Part shown: one piece after another, positions 12,433-24,047 of the stretch
How positions within the stretch are numbered: the first letter of the stretch is position 1
Layout: every line of letters begins with the position of its first letter
Origin: Paracyclopina nana
Taxonomy: Eukaryota; Arthropoda; Copepoda; Cyclopoida; Cyclopettidae
Length of the DNA: 64,000 nt
Reading direction: 5' to 3'
Assembly: GCA_019096065.1 (NCBI GenBank)
Contig: JAGUCH010000001.1
Location: 1,426,001-1,490,000, forward strand
Made by a program: the position numbers and the translations under genes
Notes under the pieces: generated by a model
Seen by the model: the letters and a program-made list of their open reading frames with translations, nothing else
Databases searched by the model: none
What the model was told of the DNA's origin: nothing

Positions 12433-12852
12433 TTTTTTTAATGCGTCATCTTTTTCCTATTGCGTTTTGTCATTTTCCTGGAAAGTAAACAAATTTTAGT
12501 TGCAGAAATGTTGACGTTATGATAACCTTGAAATAACCTTGATGACAAAAATATGTTATTATTTGCTGAAATGATTGCAAATTTGTGCTAAAAAAATTTA
12601 GCGAATTTTTTAAAGAATGTTTATTTCAACAAATTTTAATGATTTTGAAGTTTTACCTTGTTTGAACGCTCTGTCTGCCCAGGTAGGTGAAATCTCGTCA
12701 AATGGCCGTGCCGACTATATAGCCCGGCATGCTCAGCTGAACTGAGTTCAGTCGACGCTCAACTCTCCTAGTTAGCGCACGCACCTACAGTGTTCAGCTG
12801 ACGCGTTCCACCTGAACATTCATTAGAGTTTACAAGGTTATTTCAAGGTGAC
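12433..12852. promoter_or_regulatory. Divergent inter-gene region of the transposon
   Basis: This non-coding stretch lies between the two oppositely oriented units and presumably drives both. It contains AACCTTGAAATAACCTTG near 12527 and ACCTTG near 12656. ACAAGGTTATTTCAAGGT lies near 12832, just before the plus-strand ATG. These are the same short motifs seen in the element's ends and introns. No TATA box stands out. Confidence 0.45.
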
Positions 12853-15800
12853 ATGGCGGAAAAACCTGATAAAGCGGCTCGAAAAGTTCGAGCAAAAGTG
12901 CGTCGCCACATGACCCAACCAAAGTCTATGATTCGATAATTATTGCCAATCTGGACGATCCACAAGTGTTTTCTGTCATTTCTCACGACACGGTGTTTGA
13001 CGATGGTCGGAATTTGGCAGACATTTTCTCATTCAACCCTACAGTGTACATGGACAAGATCAAAGCGAAGTGCAAGGAAATATGCATCGATGGATGGACG
13101 AGAAATATATTTCAGCATCTTTGCACGTGTCGAAAGCAAGGTAAGTTTTCAAGTTTAAAGCTGGCATTTTGTACTTTTTGAAAATTGCAAGTCACAACGT
13201 CAACAAAGTTTTGTCAAGGTTATTACAACGTTCACATACCTTGTTGCAGGAACTACATTCTCATTCATGACGAAGTACATCAATGATTTGAACAAGGAAA
13301 TCAAGTCAGCAACTGGAAGCAAACGCCATGCAAAATTTGAGCAGTTGATACTGCGTTATCGGGAAAAAGTTAGTAAGGATTTCCTGTACACTCCACGTGA
13401 ACATGAAGGGCAGCCTTTTGTGGGGGCGCCAATTGCTGATGGTGCTCATGCCACAAGGTCATCAAAGACCATAGACTCCACCACAGAATGCTCCGACACC
13501 AATCAGCCATCAACGAGTGAGGCAATTGAGCCGGCTTCTGCTCACTTGTTAAAAGTCGCCGCAGGAAAAGCTAGAAAAGAGGTAATATTAACGTTTACTT
13601 TAAGTAAACCTTGATTTAACTGTGTGTTTTTAAGTTGTCACAGAAAGGACGACCAAATTTGTTTGACTCGGACATGGATGAAGATGACTTTGTCAGCTCT
13701 GAAAAGCAGCCAAGAGGTGGGAGAAAAAGGACAGCAAGTCCTGACAAATCATCAGCCGCATCAAAGACTCCAGCAAAAAAGCAGACTGCAACCAAGGCAG
13801 CAACCAAGGCAACACCTTCTAAAAATACCCAAGCAAAGTCTGCTGCAACGCCTGCCAGGAAATCATCAAGGACGCCTAAGAAATTAAACTTTCCTCCCCT
13901 AAACATTGTTACCAAAAAATCGATTCCTCCGCCACCAACTACTGAGCCGCCATCAAAACGACAACGTAAGAGGGCTCCCTCACCAAAGTCGGTGTCCTCA
14001 ACAGGTACACCTACTCCAAACCCTAGCGCCACCCAGACGCAACATGTGTCTGAGAGCGAGGATAATGAGGGTGAGGAATCAGAGGTTCCTCCACCAGTGG
14101 ATTCCACTTTTGCCTTTGCTGCACCATCAAGTAGCAATGCAAGATTGATGACTACATTTTTGAGTCCTCAAGCAGTGCAGACTGAAAATGTTGAAGACCC
14201 AAACATTACATTTGGAGGAGCAGCAGGTGCAGATCCAGCTGCTGAAGATGAAGGTGGCAATAATGAAGAGCCCACTGAGGAACCCACTGCGACTGAAGCA
14301 ATTGAGGCGGGAAGAGCAATGGTGTCTGCCAAAATCGGTGGCGGGTCTTTTGCTGACTTCAAGAAATATTTGGACGAAAGAGACAAGATGATGAAGGTAA
14401 AAACAAGGTTATTTTAAAGTACACCCTTTTAACACGTCCCTATTATAGGAATTTATTGAAACTGAAACCAAGAAAATTGCAAGACGCCAGTACAAGATCA
14501 TTGATGCAATCAAAGAGCTTAAGGGAGAGCAGGCAAAGTTTAAAGCTTCTGTTGCTGATGTACTTTCATCAAACAGCAAAATTTATGACAAGCTAAAGCT
14601 GGTTGGTGACCAAACAGCTGAGAAAAAGGGGGCTATTGCAAGTAGTCTTCTTGGGTTTTTCCCTTTGGATGTCACTGGAGTATTTGGGGACATTATGCTT
14701 GCATGCAGCTACATCCAAAAGCAACTGGCTCCATTGATTGCTCGCCAAATTGCCATAGTGAAGACTAACGACGTCAACAAAACGATTGGCAATGGGATAA
14801 TGAATTTTCTATTTTCGTCATACTCCCTTGGTCACTTCATTATTGGTGATGTAGCAGCGTGAGTATTAAGTGTACCTAGAAAAAACCTTGCTTTAACTCT
14901 AATTACAGGAGCCTACGATCCCTTTGCGAACTTAATCGTCCAGTGCCTGTTGGTGTCATCAATGTCATCATTCCATCGGTTGTTGAGATCCTCATGAAGA
15001 AGGTGACAATGAAGGGGAAGACAACAAATGAAAATGTCAAAATCATACGAGGAGGATTCTCAGATCTCTTTGGAAATAACAGATCAAGTTTCATTCAACA
15101 CATCTATGACACTACCAAGAACATGGATGAGTTGTTCAAGGCTACATACATGGCTGACAAGGTTTTCTTTGAGGCAAATAAGGTAATTAATCAGTAAACC
15201 TTGAAAAACGACAACAATACTGTTACTACTTTCCAGCACGTCCAACCTTCTGGAACCAAGTTCCTCACAGAGCAAGCTCATAGAGAGGCGATGCTTGGAC
15301 GAGCGTGTGGACACTTGGTACAACATGGAGCTCAATGGCCTTGTCAAGAAAGAGCGGAAGAAGAAATTTGTGTCTCCTCAGGAAGCTGTAATGAATCTGA
15401 GGTACAATGTTGGCGCTGATCAGATGACAGCTGAGGAAACAATTGCTTTCATCATCGACACAGCTCGGGATAATGGGGACAAATATGACAACTTCATTTT
15501 CAACAAAGATTGTCGAGTGAAGAGGAACGTAAGACGTTTTAAAGGTGTCATTTACCAGTACACTTTATAATAACCTTGTAATAACCTTAGGTTCAAGCTA
15601 TTTATGCTAAAGTTTTGGCGACCAAGAAAGCAGAGTATGCCGAGGCAGCAGTCATGGCTCCAAGAGTTACTCAGCAGGTTGCAGTTGTGCCAGCAAGGAA
15701 GGAGCCAACCAGGGATGTGTTTGGTGAAGACAGTCCTCCTATGGCATCAACATCTGGCAGAAAACGTGACTCATTGAAGGCCATCATTGCTAAGCACAAG

Positions 15801-16517
15801 GAAGCCAAGCACTTCCCTGAAAGAAAGGCGACTACGAGCTCTTCTAACAGCAATGTGGCTAAATGACAGTGACAGTGACGAGGAGGTGTTTGAAGGGCCA
15901 AAGGGAAAGAAAAGAAGAAGGTTACAAAGAAGGGAAAGAAAGACAAGGCAAAGAAGGTAAATATGACGTCTACCTTAAAAAAACCTTATGCTAACGATAC
16001 TTATGTTTCATAGGACGATGACGAAACTACTACTGAGGAAGACATTGTAACCTCTGGAGATGAAACGAGTGAGGATGGCTTGGACAATGTCTACCTAGAG
16101 GAGCAAGCACGTGGAGAATCTGATGGCGAAAAAGAGGCTGAGGCTGGCAAGGCCCAATCTGAGGCTGGTGAGGCTCAGTCCGAGGCTGGCGGGGCCCAAT
16201 CTGAGGCTGGCGAGGCTCAATCCGAGGCCTGGTGAGGCTCAATCCGAGGCTGGCGAGGCTCAATCCGAGGCTGGAAGCGAGGCACAGTCCGAGGCTGGCG
16301 AGGTTCTTGAGGAACCAATTGAAGGTCAAGAGCAACAAGTGGTTGAAGAGCAAACTGAAGAAGTTGAAGGTGGAAAAGATGCAAACGACAACATAACCCC
16401 AACCTCACTTAGTGCTGATAACCAAGTTGAAACTCCTCCTGTAAGTCCCTTCAGCTTAACCTTTGATTACATTATCCTAATGAAAACCCTTCTCTCTTTT
16501 TAAAGGCCGACAATTAG
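12853..16517 (+). pseudogene. Accessory gene of the transposon, unknown function, frameshifted
   Basis: The inferred exons are 12853-13140, 13250-13581, 13635-14396, 14449-14858, 14909-15193, 15237-15528, 15591-15956, 16014-16440 and 16506-16517. All but the first junction lie in short introns of 43-68 nt with GT-AG ends. The third exon encodes a Ser/Pro/Lys-rich linker. Exons four to six encode a folded-looking region with hydrophobic stretches (residue pattern GFFPLDVTGVFGDIM, then VPVGVINVIIPSVVEIL). The end is acidic, with an AQSEAGE repeat. Breaks of frame are needed near 12920, near 15864, near 15910 and at 16228 (one extra C). I recognise no domain. It is the second, divergent gene of the transposon and may help transposition or be captured cargo. 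Confidence 0.6.
16141..16303 (+). repeat. 21-bp minisatellite coding for AQSEAGE units
   Basis: About seven tandem copies of AGGCTGGCGAGGCTCAATCCG-like units lie in the eighth exon of the transposon's accessory gene. The fifth copy has one extra C at 16228-16229 (22 nt), which shifts the frame. The seventh is 24 nt, which keeps it. Confidence 0.8.
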
Positions 16518-17406
16518 GAAACATACAATCAGTCAGTCATATGGCATGCAATATTCCTTGGTCACTCCATCACATTTGGTCATCTGCTCATCATACAAGA
16601 GCAAAATTGATTTATTATTAATTACAATATGCAAATCCACAATGAAATGATTGATATGATTTCTACACTACAATTATGCACTATTTGAGCCAATATCTTA
16701 CTGCATCAATAAATATTTACTAATCTCACACACAGTTTTTTATTAGTAAATGTTTAAAAAACGTTGAGCACACCTAGGTTAAGAGCATTACAAATTACTA
16801 GGTTTACTATGCAATTAGGTAAAGGATTCACCTAGGTAAACAAAAAAACATTCCTCGGGTTTTTTCATAGTTTCACTGATAGCACTCGTCAAGGTGAATA
16901 ACAATAAAAATAAGTAAGGTGCACCCTAGTGACAATGCAACATTTTATTAGAGTAATTGATACATGGCACATAGTAGGTAAAACAAAGGTTGCAAACTTT
17001 ATTATATAAAGGTTTCACTTGGCTTAGAAATGAAAGTGCCACTCTTTCTATACCTTGTCATTTACAACAGTGATCATACAGTGCCACACTAAGGTGTCAT
17101 CGCCATGTAACCATAAAGTTGCACTGAGGTGTTGTAGAGGTGATATTTCATTAATAAGTCAAGGTAGATAATTACATAGGAACTTAGAGGTACACATTAA
17201 AATCACCCTGGGAAAACTTTGGGGTCAAACCTTGTTGAATTTGTTAGGTCAAACCTTGGGTGAAATTGAAGTGGCGAAACCTGCAAAAAATGATAGTCAC
17301 TAAATTTTACATCAGTGGCATGTAGGTTTTCGTTACATAATGGCTACAAATCAACCCCAGGAAAACTATAAGGTGGCACTAGGGTTTTTATATAAAAAAG
17401 GCACTT

Positions 17407-17422
17407 AGAATTTCTGGTTGGG
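17407..17422 (-). repeat. Right terminal inverted repeat of the transposon
   Basis: AGAATTTCTGGTTGGG is the exact inverse of 8591-8606. AT follows it. Confidence 0.8.
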
Positions 17423-20400
17423 ATTGAACCGTATTTCCAGTACTTGAACTACAACTACTGTGTGTGTGCTTGAAAGAAAGGGGAGCAACAGATGTTTTTA
17501 CTGTTCTACTACATTCTAGGGATGTTTCTGACAATTCCAAGTCAAGGTAAGCCACACAGTGGCTTTTCCCACTAAAAGTACTTTTAATTCACTCCAAGCC
17601 CCAAAAGCTTTTAAAGCAAAGACAATGCTAGAATGAAATCAGTTTTTGATAATTTCCACAAAACAGCAAATGGAAGTTCCCAGCTGAGCTGTGCAAAATT
17701 GTGTGAAGAAGGTATAAAATATCCTGAAGTGACTACTGAGTTCTTTCAATCCTCCCAGCTGTTGAGTTGTTGTTGAGGGAGAATGAATGAGTTCAAAAAC
17801 TTGAGCTTGTTGCTCATGAGCACACAATGCCCTGGAGCACAGTGGGGAAATCTCCTTTTTATGGGTGCTTTTTTTAATTGCCAGCCTTGTGCAGACATCC
17901 ATATTCCATTGAGGAAATGCTCCTGATTTTTCCATTTATATTCAAAAATGCCCCCATGTCCAAGGAACACAACTCACTAGGAACTCTTGTATGTAGCAGT
18001 ACATGAATGTAGAAGAACCAGTGTGTCCCATTATCACGCCATTTTTCGTCCTGATAAATGACCAATTTCCACTGACCCGGAATCAATGTGGCTTTTTCTT
18101 CTCCTCTTCACTCTGGCGTACAATTGGACATGGTCAAAAAAGTCCAATTTCGACCCTAAAATGGGAAAATCTACACTTTTCTCTCGCTCCCCAAAACGAG
18201 GACAATTCAAGATGTGAAGACAGCTTTTTTGAATGGACTACATATCCAAAAAAAAAAAAAAAAAAAAAAAAAAACGAGGGGGTTGGCCACCACTAAAAAA
18301 GAATAAAGTATGCTTAAAAAGATGCCTTTGCTTTTTCTGGTGGTGTGAAAATCTGGAATTGAGCATTTAGCAGAAAAAAGTTAGGTGATGCAAAAAAAGT
18401 TGTTAATGGTGTCATTTCAGATGTCACGCAGCTTTTGTACTTCAGTGCTGCTACTGAGCAACAACAACGAACTCTCGAGTTCACCAAGATCACCGGAAAT
18501 GGAGCTGGAGGAGAAAATGAATGAGTATACTGCCAATGCGAGTAGAACTATGAGAGCTACTTGAGCGAAAGAAAGTTTATTTGTTTGTGCTGCATAGAAG
18601 ACTCTCCAATCACACGAGGAATAAAATTCTTGCTCTCCTAAGAACATTTACCGTGCGCGCGTGAATTTGAAAAGCATTAACAAACAATTTTTATAAAACA
18701 TGTTTAATTCACTTTCAATGAAACAAAGAGCCTTATTTTATGCCTGGCATTTTCTGAGTAGGCTATAATAATAATGAGAAACTTTTGTAATAAAAGCAAG
18801 CTTAAATTGAAGATTGTTTTTATCTAAAAAAAGACCGTTATTGCTTAGGCGGTGGCTCAGTTTAGCTGCATATTACAGCCGATATTTTGGCGTAATATTG
18901 ATGTGAAATACCAGAGATTTTGATGGGGAAAACCTTTAGAAGCTGGCTTGAATTTGAATTGCTCTTTTTGGTTTGAATTTTTCAGGCTGACATGGCCTCA
19001 ATTTAAGGCACTTACGGTATGATCTACCCCCAAGGATTATTAGCTGGATTGGAGCATGGTGAAGCATGGCCACAAAAGGATGCAGTTGCCATAATAGCTT
19101 AGTTGGGGTCATCGCCATTTTACTACTACTAGCTGCTCTTGAATGGGAGCCAAGTGTAATTATCTAGAAAATTGTGAAAGAAAAGTCATCATTATTGTAT
19201 CATGAACCGTATTCTACCCTCAAAGTGCTTCTTTTGCCCTAGGCTTTTCCTGTTGCGCTGCACCTTTAGGGACAGAAATAAACGTAGTTTACTTGCTACT
19301 TTACACGCAACATTATACTCTTTTTTACAGCGCTAGGGAAAAAAATCGGAGGAAAGTCGTCAAATGAGAATTGGCGGCATCCACCTGAAGCTGTCTTATC
19401 TGATTATGTCCCTGCCTTAAACATTTATGCTAAATAATACAAATTCTTCTTTAATTGGGTCTACAGCGACGATAGACTGAAATGGCCTTCATTCTTTTGT
19501 CTCGAGCGTTTTCTATTGCGGTGCAAAGGAACCATTTACCAATTACCTCAAAAAGGATACATTTCCACCTTATATCAATTAAAACTAACCAAGGCTGTAT
19601 CTACTAGCATGGAGAAAATAATATTTGAGTGCGTGGTTGGGTGCAATTAATTTTTTGTTCGATTTTTCGAAAGTTTGCTACATAGTTTCAAGTCCAGGTG
19701 CAAAATAATGAAAGTGACAATAAAGATGAAGTCCAAGGTCGTCATCATCATCAGCAGCATCCAATCGGTTCTTCTTGTGGTTATCAACTTCACATCGTCT
19801 GAACGACCTAAAATTCAGTGTCCACCAAACACCTGGCGTTTTCCTTCTTAGGTCATGCTCCCGCCATTATTATTGCAATCCTGCTATATTTCTGCCTTTG
19901 GTTTCAGAATCACGCTTGCAACATGTCATTTTTTGGCGCACTTTTTTAACTAACCTGAGAGCATTATGAGACATCACTTTTAAGAAGGATGAAGTGACTT
20001 TAGAAAAGAAAAGAAATTGGCCTAATTTCCTCTTCCTAACCAAGTTCCTAACTATATTTGGTGGTTCCTCAAATCATTAGGTCTTCAGTGCAAGGTCAAA
20101 GTTAGTAATAGCAGTTTTTGGAGAAAAGGAATTCCTCCTCTTCTTCTTTTAAGGAGAGCAAAAATCACACGTGTTTTCTGAACGCGCAACAACAAAAGAT
20201 CAAGCTACTCCTGACTTTTTTGACCGCCAAAAATACTGAGAGAAAGTGGATGATGATCGGCTCAAAAGCATTCTTCACAAATAGCAGGAGGCAACAAAGC
20301 AATCCAATAATTGCCTATAATCACTTGAGGAGTCAATTGCTGGAGCAACACGTGCTCAGTGAGAGCTTGGAATGTACCTTTCATCTTACATTCCACTTCA

Positions 20401-20739
20401 CATGCTCCCAATTCATACATATTTACGTAGGTAGACCATTATTTTACTTGGTTCAATTTGGAATGAGAGATGAATGCCCCAATCATCTGACATCATTTCA
20501 AAAATTAGGCAGCGTGTAGCTGATATTTTCATCAATTATTAATTATAAAAAACCAACCCAAATCTGCTTGAAAGCTTCATTGTCAAACACTAAGCTATAA
20601 TAGTCTTTAAAAAATGCAAGAAAATAGGATGGTTGTCATGGCGTATTTCGTAAATAGTCAGCATATTTTTAAATAGGTGAGCAGGGCCTAATTTAATAGA
20701 CAATAACTGAACAATTACTCACGGCTCAGTTTTGCAACA
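17423..20739. other. Intergenic, no gene accepted
   Basis: A possible signal-peptide-like exon (17492-17546) ends at a good donor but leads nowhere convincing. A minus-strand frame of 76 codons (18417-18647) with one hydrophobic segment is also unsupported. The rest shows only short frames and AT-rich DNA. Confidence 0.55.
18248..18274 (+). repeat. Poly(A) tract, 27 nt
   Basis: This is an uninterrupted run of 27 A, followed shortly by AATAAAG at about 18301. It could be a simple repeat or the tail of an old retrocopy. I saw no coding remnant upstream. Confidence 0.8.
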
Positions 20740-21263
20740 ATGCTCGGCAGCAATAGAAGCCTGAGCCTGGTGAATAAAAGCTCCGATCATTTTGAGGTCT
20801 TGGATTATTTTGAGGACAAGCAGACGTTGAAGTGGGGCCTTTTCTCAGTGATGGTCACTTGTCAGCTAGTGGCTCTCACTTTGTTTCCCTGCATCATCTA
20901 CTATGAAAAATATACTGGAGACTCAATGAAGAGAACCATATTGAACCAAATTGTCTCAATCCAATGCGACTTAACAGTCTTTTATAGCCAACTGAGTGGC
21001 CTTCCATGGCTTTTTCGGCTAGTATTTGGCCCTTTAAGCGCTCACTCGACTTTTCAAACTACTTCGCAACTACTTACATTCAAGCCATCTTGATAGTTAG
21101 CTTATCAATCCTAATGGGACTTCGAAAATATGTCGAAAAAGCAGACATAGTAATTGAGCCCTCAGCACAATTCTTTTTCCCTCTGGTACACATGACTGAA
21201 TTTTTTCCTATTGGAGTGTTGATTCAAAAATTTGAAATTATCAACTTTATTTTGAAACATTAA
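20740..21263 (+). pseudogene. Orphan 7TM receptor, copy 1, internal deletion
   Basis: The first part (20740 to about 21045) matches copies 2 and 3 through the first two membrane helices, including FPCIIYYEKY and MKRTILNQI. The last part (about 21050-21263) matches their sixth and seventh helices, including AQFFFPLVHM and a final FILKH. The middle, roughly 500 nt covering helices three to five and the intron, is missing, and the two halves are in different frames. No splice sites could repair this. It is therefore a deletion pseudogene, although the halves remain well conserved, which suggests the loss is not ancient. Confidence 0.8.
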
Positions 21264-21883
21264 CTGTTAAAATATGTGCTTTATTTAAGGGTTTAAAGTG
21301 CTACCAACTATAGCCTGATTGGTAGTGCCTTCTTGTAATACTTCATCACCACCAACTAAAAATAATGAACAAGAGCATAAATTAGCTAGGGCCCCCAATA
21401 TTTGAGAGCAAGTCTCAAATATTCCTAATAGGATTTTTTCATAAGGCTTTGTGATCCTACTTAAAGTAGCCTCTTAATCTTCTGTTTTGCAATTTGTTCA
21501 TTTGGGAGACCTTTCCTAATGCTCACTTACAGATAAGAGTTTTATTCCCTAATACCCCATTTCACTTGGTCAATAAAAGTTCTGATCACTGGCTTGGATT
21601 AGTTGATTAAATGACTCAGGCAATTTAAACATTTCCTAGAAATGGTTTTCTATGCCTTTTATGGGAGATCTTGGGCTTTCATTGCAGTGGATGAAACTGA
21701 AAAACAAGCATTGTGAAGCTTGGCTAGACCAAGCCTGCAAGGTAGGAAAGCTGGCTAGATTTGCTGCTACTTCCACCTGAAGCTCAATTACAGATGAGAG
21801 AGTTTCCAAACTACTGGTTGGTAAATTGAGTAAATTAAGTTATTAGGGGGCCTCAGCATTGCATTGCTATTCAGTCCTCAACA
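21264..21883. other. Spacer between receptor copies 1 and 2
   Basis: This is 620 bp of AT-rich DNA with no coding similarity. It presumably holds the promoter of copy 2, but I see no clear core element. Confidence 0.6.
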
Positions 21884-22872
21884 ATGCTTGGAGGTAACAA
21901 CACCATGAATTGTAGTGCTTCTGTAGATGTGATCAACTATTTTGAAGGGAAGGAGGGATTGAGATGGGGGCTATTCTCAGTTATTGCCATATCTCAACTA
22001 GTGGCTGTCACTTTGTTTCCTTGCATCATCTACTATGAAAAATATGGTGGAGATCCCATGAAGAGAACCATCATGAACCAATTGATATCGATTCAGTGCT
22101 ACTTGACTGTCTCTTATAGCCTGCTATGCGGCTTCCCTTGGCTTTTTAGGCTTGCTTTTGGCCCCATCAGTACCTCATCAGCCTGGGCATTCTTTGTTGT
22201 TACGAAATCAATCATACTAGTCATGAGCTCCATGATTGTATTTGCTTCCGCAATAACGTTTCGATTTCTCATCATTTTTGTGTGGAAGGGCCCTGGACCT
22301 CTCAATGAGATGTTTGTAGGGATATTTTTCAGCATGCTCATTCCAACTTTGGGCACATTTTTAGCAGTGGTACAAAACTTGGGCAGAATAAGGAGCCTTA
22401 ACACTATGTTCCTATTGAGTGGGAAAATGCAGGACTCTGATGCTCCCCAATTTCAGTAAGCATTGCCAAAAACATTCATTACGCAAATTCTTCACTAATT
22501 TGCTCTTTTATCAGTGTTTACCCAATCCTGGCTTGCATCAACTTAGCGCTCATATTCTTAAGCGAACCATTGATGTGGTTTTACAAGAGAAAATTCAATA
22601 AGCTTGCGCCTCCTCAAGTTGGACAACAAACAGGGTACAACAATCATGCCAGAAACAAAAATATTAACATTGTTGAAACTACATATATTCATGCCATCTT
22701 GGTAGTCGGCTTGCTAGTGCTATTCATCCATAGAAAATTTGCCTACCAAGCAGACATATTGATTGAGCCCACAGCACAATTCTTTTTTCCCTTAGTACAC
22801 ATGTCTGTATTTTTTCCAATTGGAATGCTGATTCAAAACCCTGAAATTGTGCACTTTATTTTAAAACATTGA
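21884..22872 (+). CDS. Orphan seven-transmembrane receptor, copy 2
   Basis: The exons are 21884-22455 and 22515-22872, with a 59-nt GT-AG intron, giving 309 aa. The N-terminus is short and probably extracellular (NCS sequon). Seven hydrophobic segments follow. The first is followed by YYEKYGGDPMKRT, a conserved intracellular loop shared by all copies. The third ends in TFRFLIIFVWKGPGP, where class A receptors carry DRY. The last carries AQFFFPLVHMSVFFPIG. The architecture fits a G-protein-coupled receptor, but I recognise no named family and cannot assign a ligand. It is one of a tandem trio on one strand, so it arose by local duplication. ATG at 21884 aligns with the start of copy 1. Confidence 0.75.
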
Positions 22873-23070
22873 AAGCTGACATGCTAAGTGGTCAATCTGC
22901 ATTGAATCATAGTAGTATCTAACAACTGCTTAGATGATGATTATACATAGTATGTAAGCCATCAATAATTGAAAGCAAGAGGTAATTACTACCTCAAATC
23001 TACCTAATAGGATTTGATTTGGAAGCTTAGTGATCCTTCAATTATCTCTTGTGCCCATCAGTGCCGAACA

Positions 23071-24047
23071 ATGAGTGAAACAAGTAGCAACTCTACTAAC
23101 TGCTCAGCAGAAATTATTGACTATTTTGAAGACAGGCAAAGTTTGAAGTGGGTATTGTTTACCACCATAGCCATATCACAACTAGTGGCTCTCACTTTGT
23201 TTCCTTGCATCATCTACTATGAAAAATATGGAGGAGACCCCATGAAGAGAACCATCTTGAACCAAATCATTTCAATCCAGTGCTACCTGACAGCAACTTT
23301 TAGCCTTTTTTGTGGTCTACCCTGGCTGTATCGATTGGTATCAGGTCCCATCAGTACATCATCAGTATGGGCTTTCTTCTGCATGAAATCTGCCATGGTC
23401 ATGAGCTGGATGCTTATTTTTGCAACGGGAGTGACTTTTCGATTTTTGTTAATTGTTGTATGGAAAGGTCCAGGGCCACTCGATGAAATGTTTGTTGGCA
23501 CATTATTATCTGTGCTCATCCCAACTTTGGGCACTTTATTAGCACTTGTTCAAAACTTTGGAGGCTTGAGAAGCCCTAACATCATGCTCCTCTTGGCTGG
23601 TTCCTCATCAAACTCAGATTCTCCCCAATTCTAGCAAGTATCGGTTATTAATTTTCTCAAGCAATTTATTAATTATTTTTTGTCTATTGCAGCATCTTTC
23701 CAATCATGGCTGGCATCAACACAATCCTAGTCTTCGTGACTGAAATTCCCATACGGATTCGTAAGCGAAAACTGCACCAAATTGTGACTCCCCAGAATGA
23801 CCAACCGAGGTACAACAACAATGGGCAGAACAGAACCATCAATATGCTTGCAACCATGTACATTCACGTCATCTTCATAATTGCCTCGTTGATTCTTTTC
23901 ATGCTTCGTAAATTTGTCTATGAGCCAGAGACATTAGTAGAGCCCATGGCACAATTTTTCCTCCCCTTTATTCACATGTCTGTCATTTTCCCAATTGGCG
24001 TGCTCATTCAGAACCCTGAAATTGTATCTTACATTTTGAAAAAGTGA
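23071..24047 (+). CDS. Orphan seven-transmembrane receptor, copy 3
   Basis: The exons are 23071-23633 and 23693-24047, giving 305 aa. The N-terminus has two N-glycosylation sequons (NSTN, NCSA), and seven membrane helices are spaced as in copy 2. The loop motif YYEKYGGDPMKRT is identical to that of copy 2. The intron (23634-23692, 59 nt) sits at the same position and phase as in copy 2 but begins with GCAAGT instead of GTAAGC. Read without splicing, the frame meets TAG at 23632-23634. So copy 3 either uses a GC-AG intron, which fits the strong consensus match, or is truncated after helix four. I favour splicing because exon 2 is fully conserved. Start ATG 23071 is chosen over longer frames because it aligns with the other copies. 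Confidence 0.72.

Larger units (their letters stand above)
8591..17422. mobile_element. 8.8-kb DNA transposon with tnp2-type transposase, decayed
   Basis: The element is bounded by 16-bp identical inverted repeats (CCCAACCAGAAATTCT), with AT on both outer flanks as a possible 2-bp target duplication. It holds two divergent gene units: a transposase on the minus strand (9298-12432) and an unknown gene on the plus strand (12853-16517). The long non-coding ends (8607-9297 and 16518-17406) are full of AGGTT/AACCT-type short repeats, as in the subterminal arrays of CACTA/EnSpm elements. The transposase core places it near the CMC (CACTA-Mirage-Chapaev) group, but the ends do not begin with CACTA, so the superfamily is tentative. 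Several frameshifts in both units mean this copy is probably not autonomous. Confidence 0.8.

Noticed and set aside
17492-17546. Signal-peptide-like exon with a good donor just after the transposon
   Set aside because: A plausible partner (from 17885) keeps frame for only about 45 codons and shows no domain. Chance is likely.
18417-18647. Minus-strand 76-codon frame with one hydrophobic segment
   Set aside because: No clear cleavage site, no domain, no linked exons; composition is Ser/Leu-biased.
20118-20519. Plus-strand 133-codon frame
   Set aside because: No domain, low-complexity start, and no similarity to the receptor cluster beside it.
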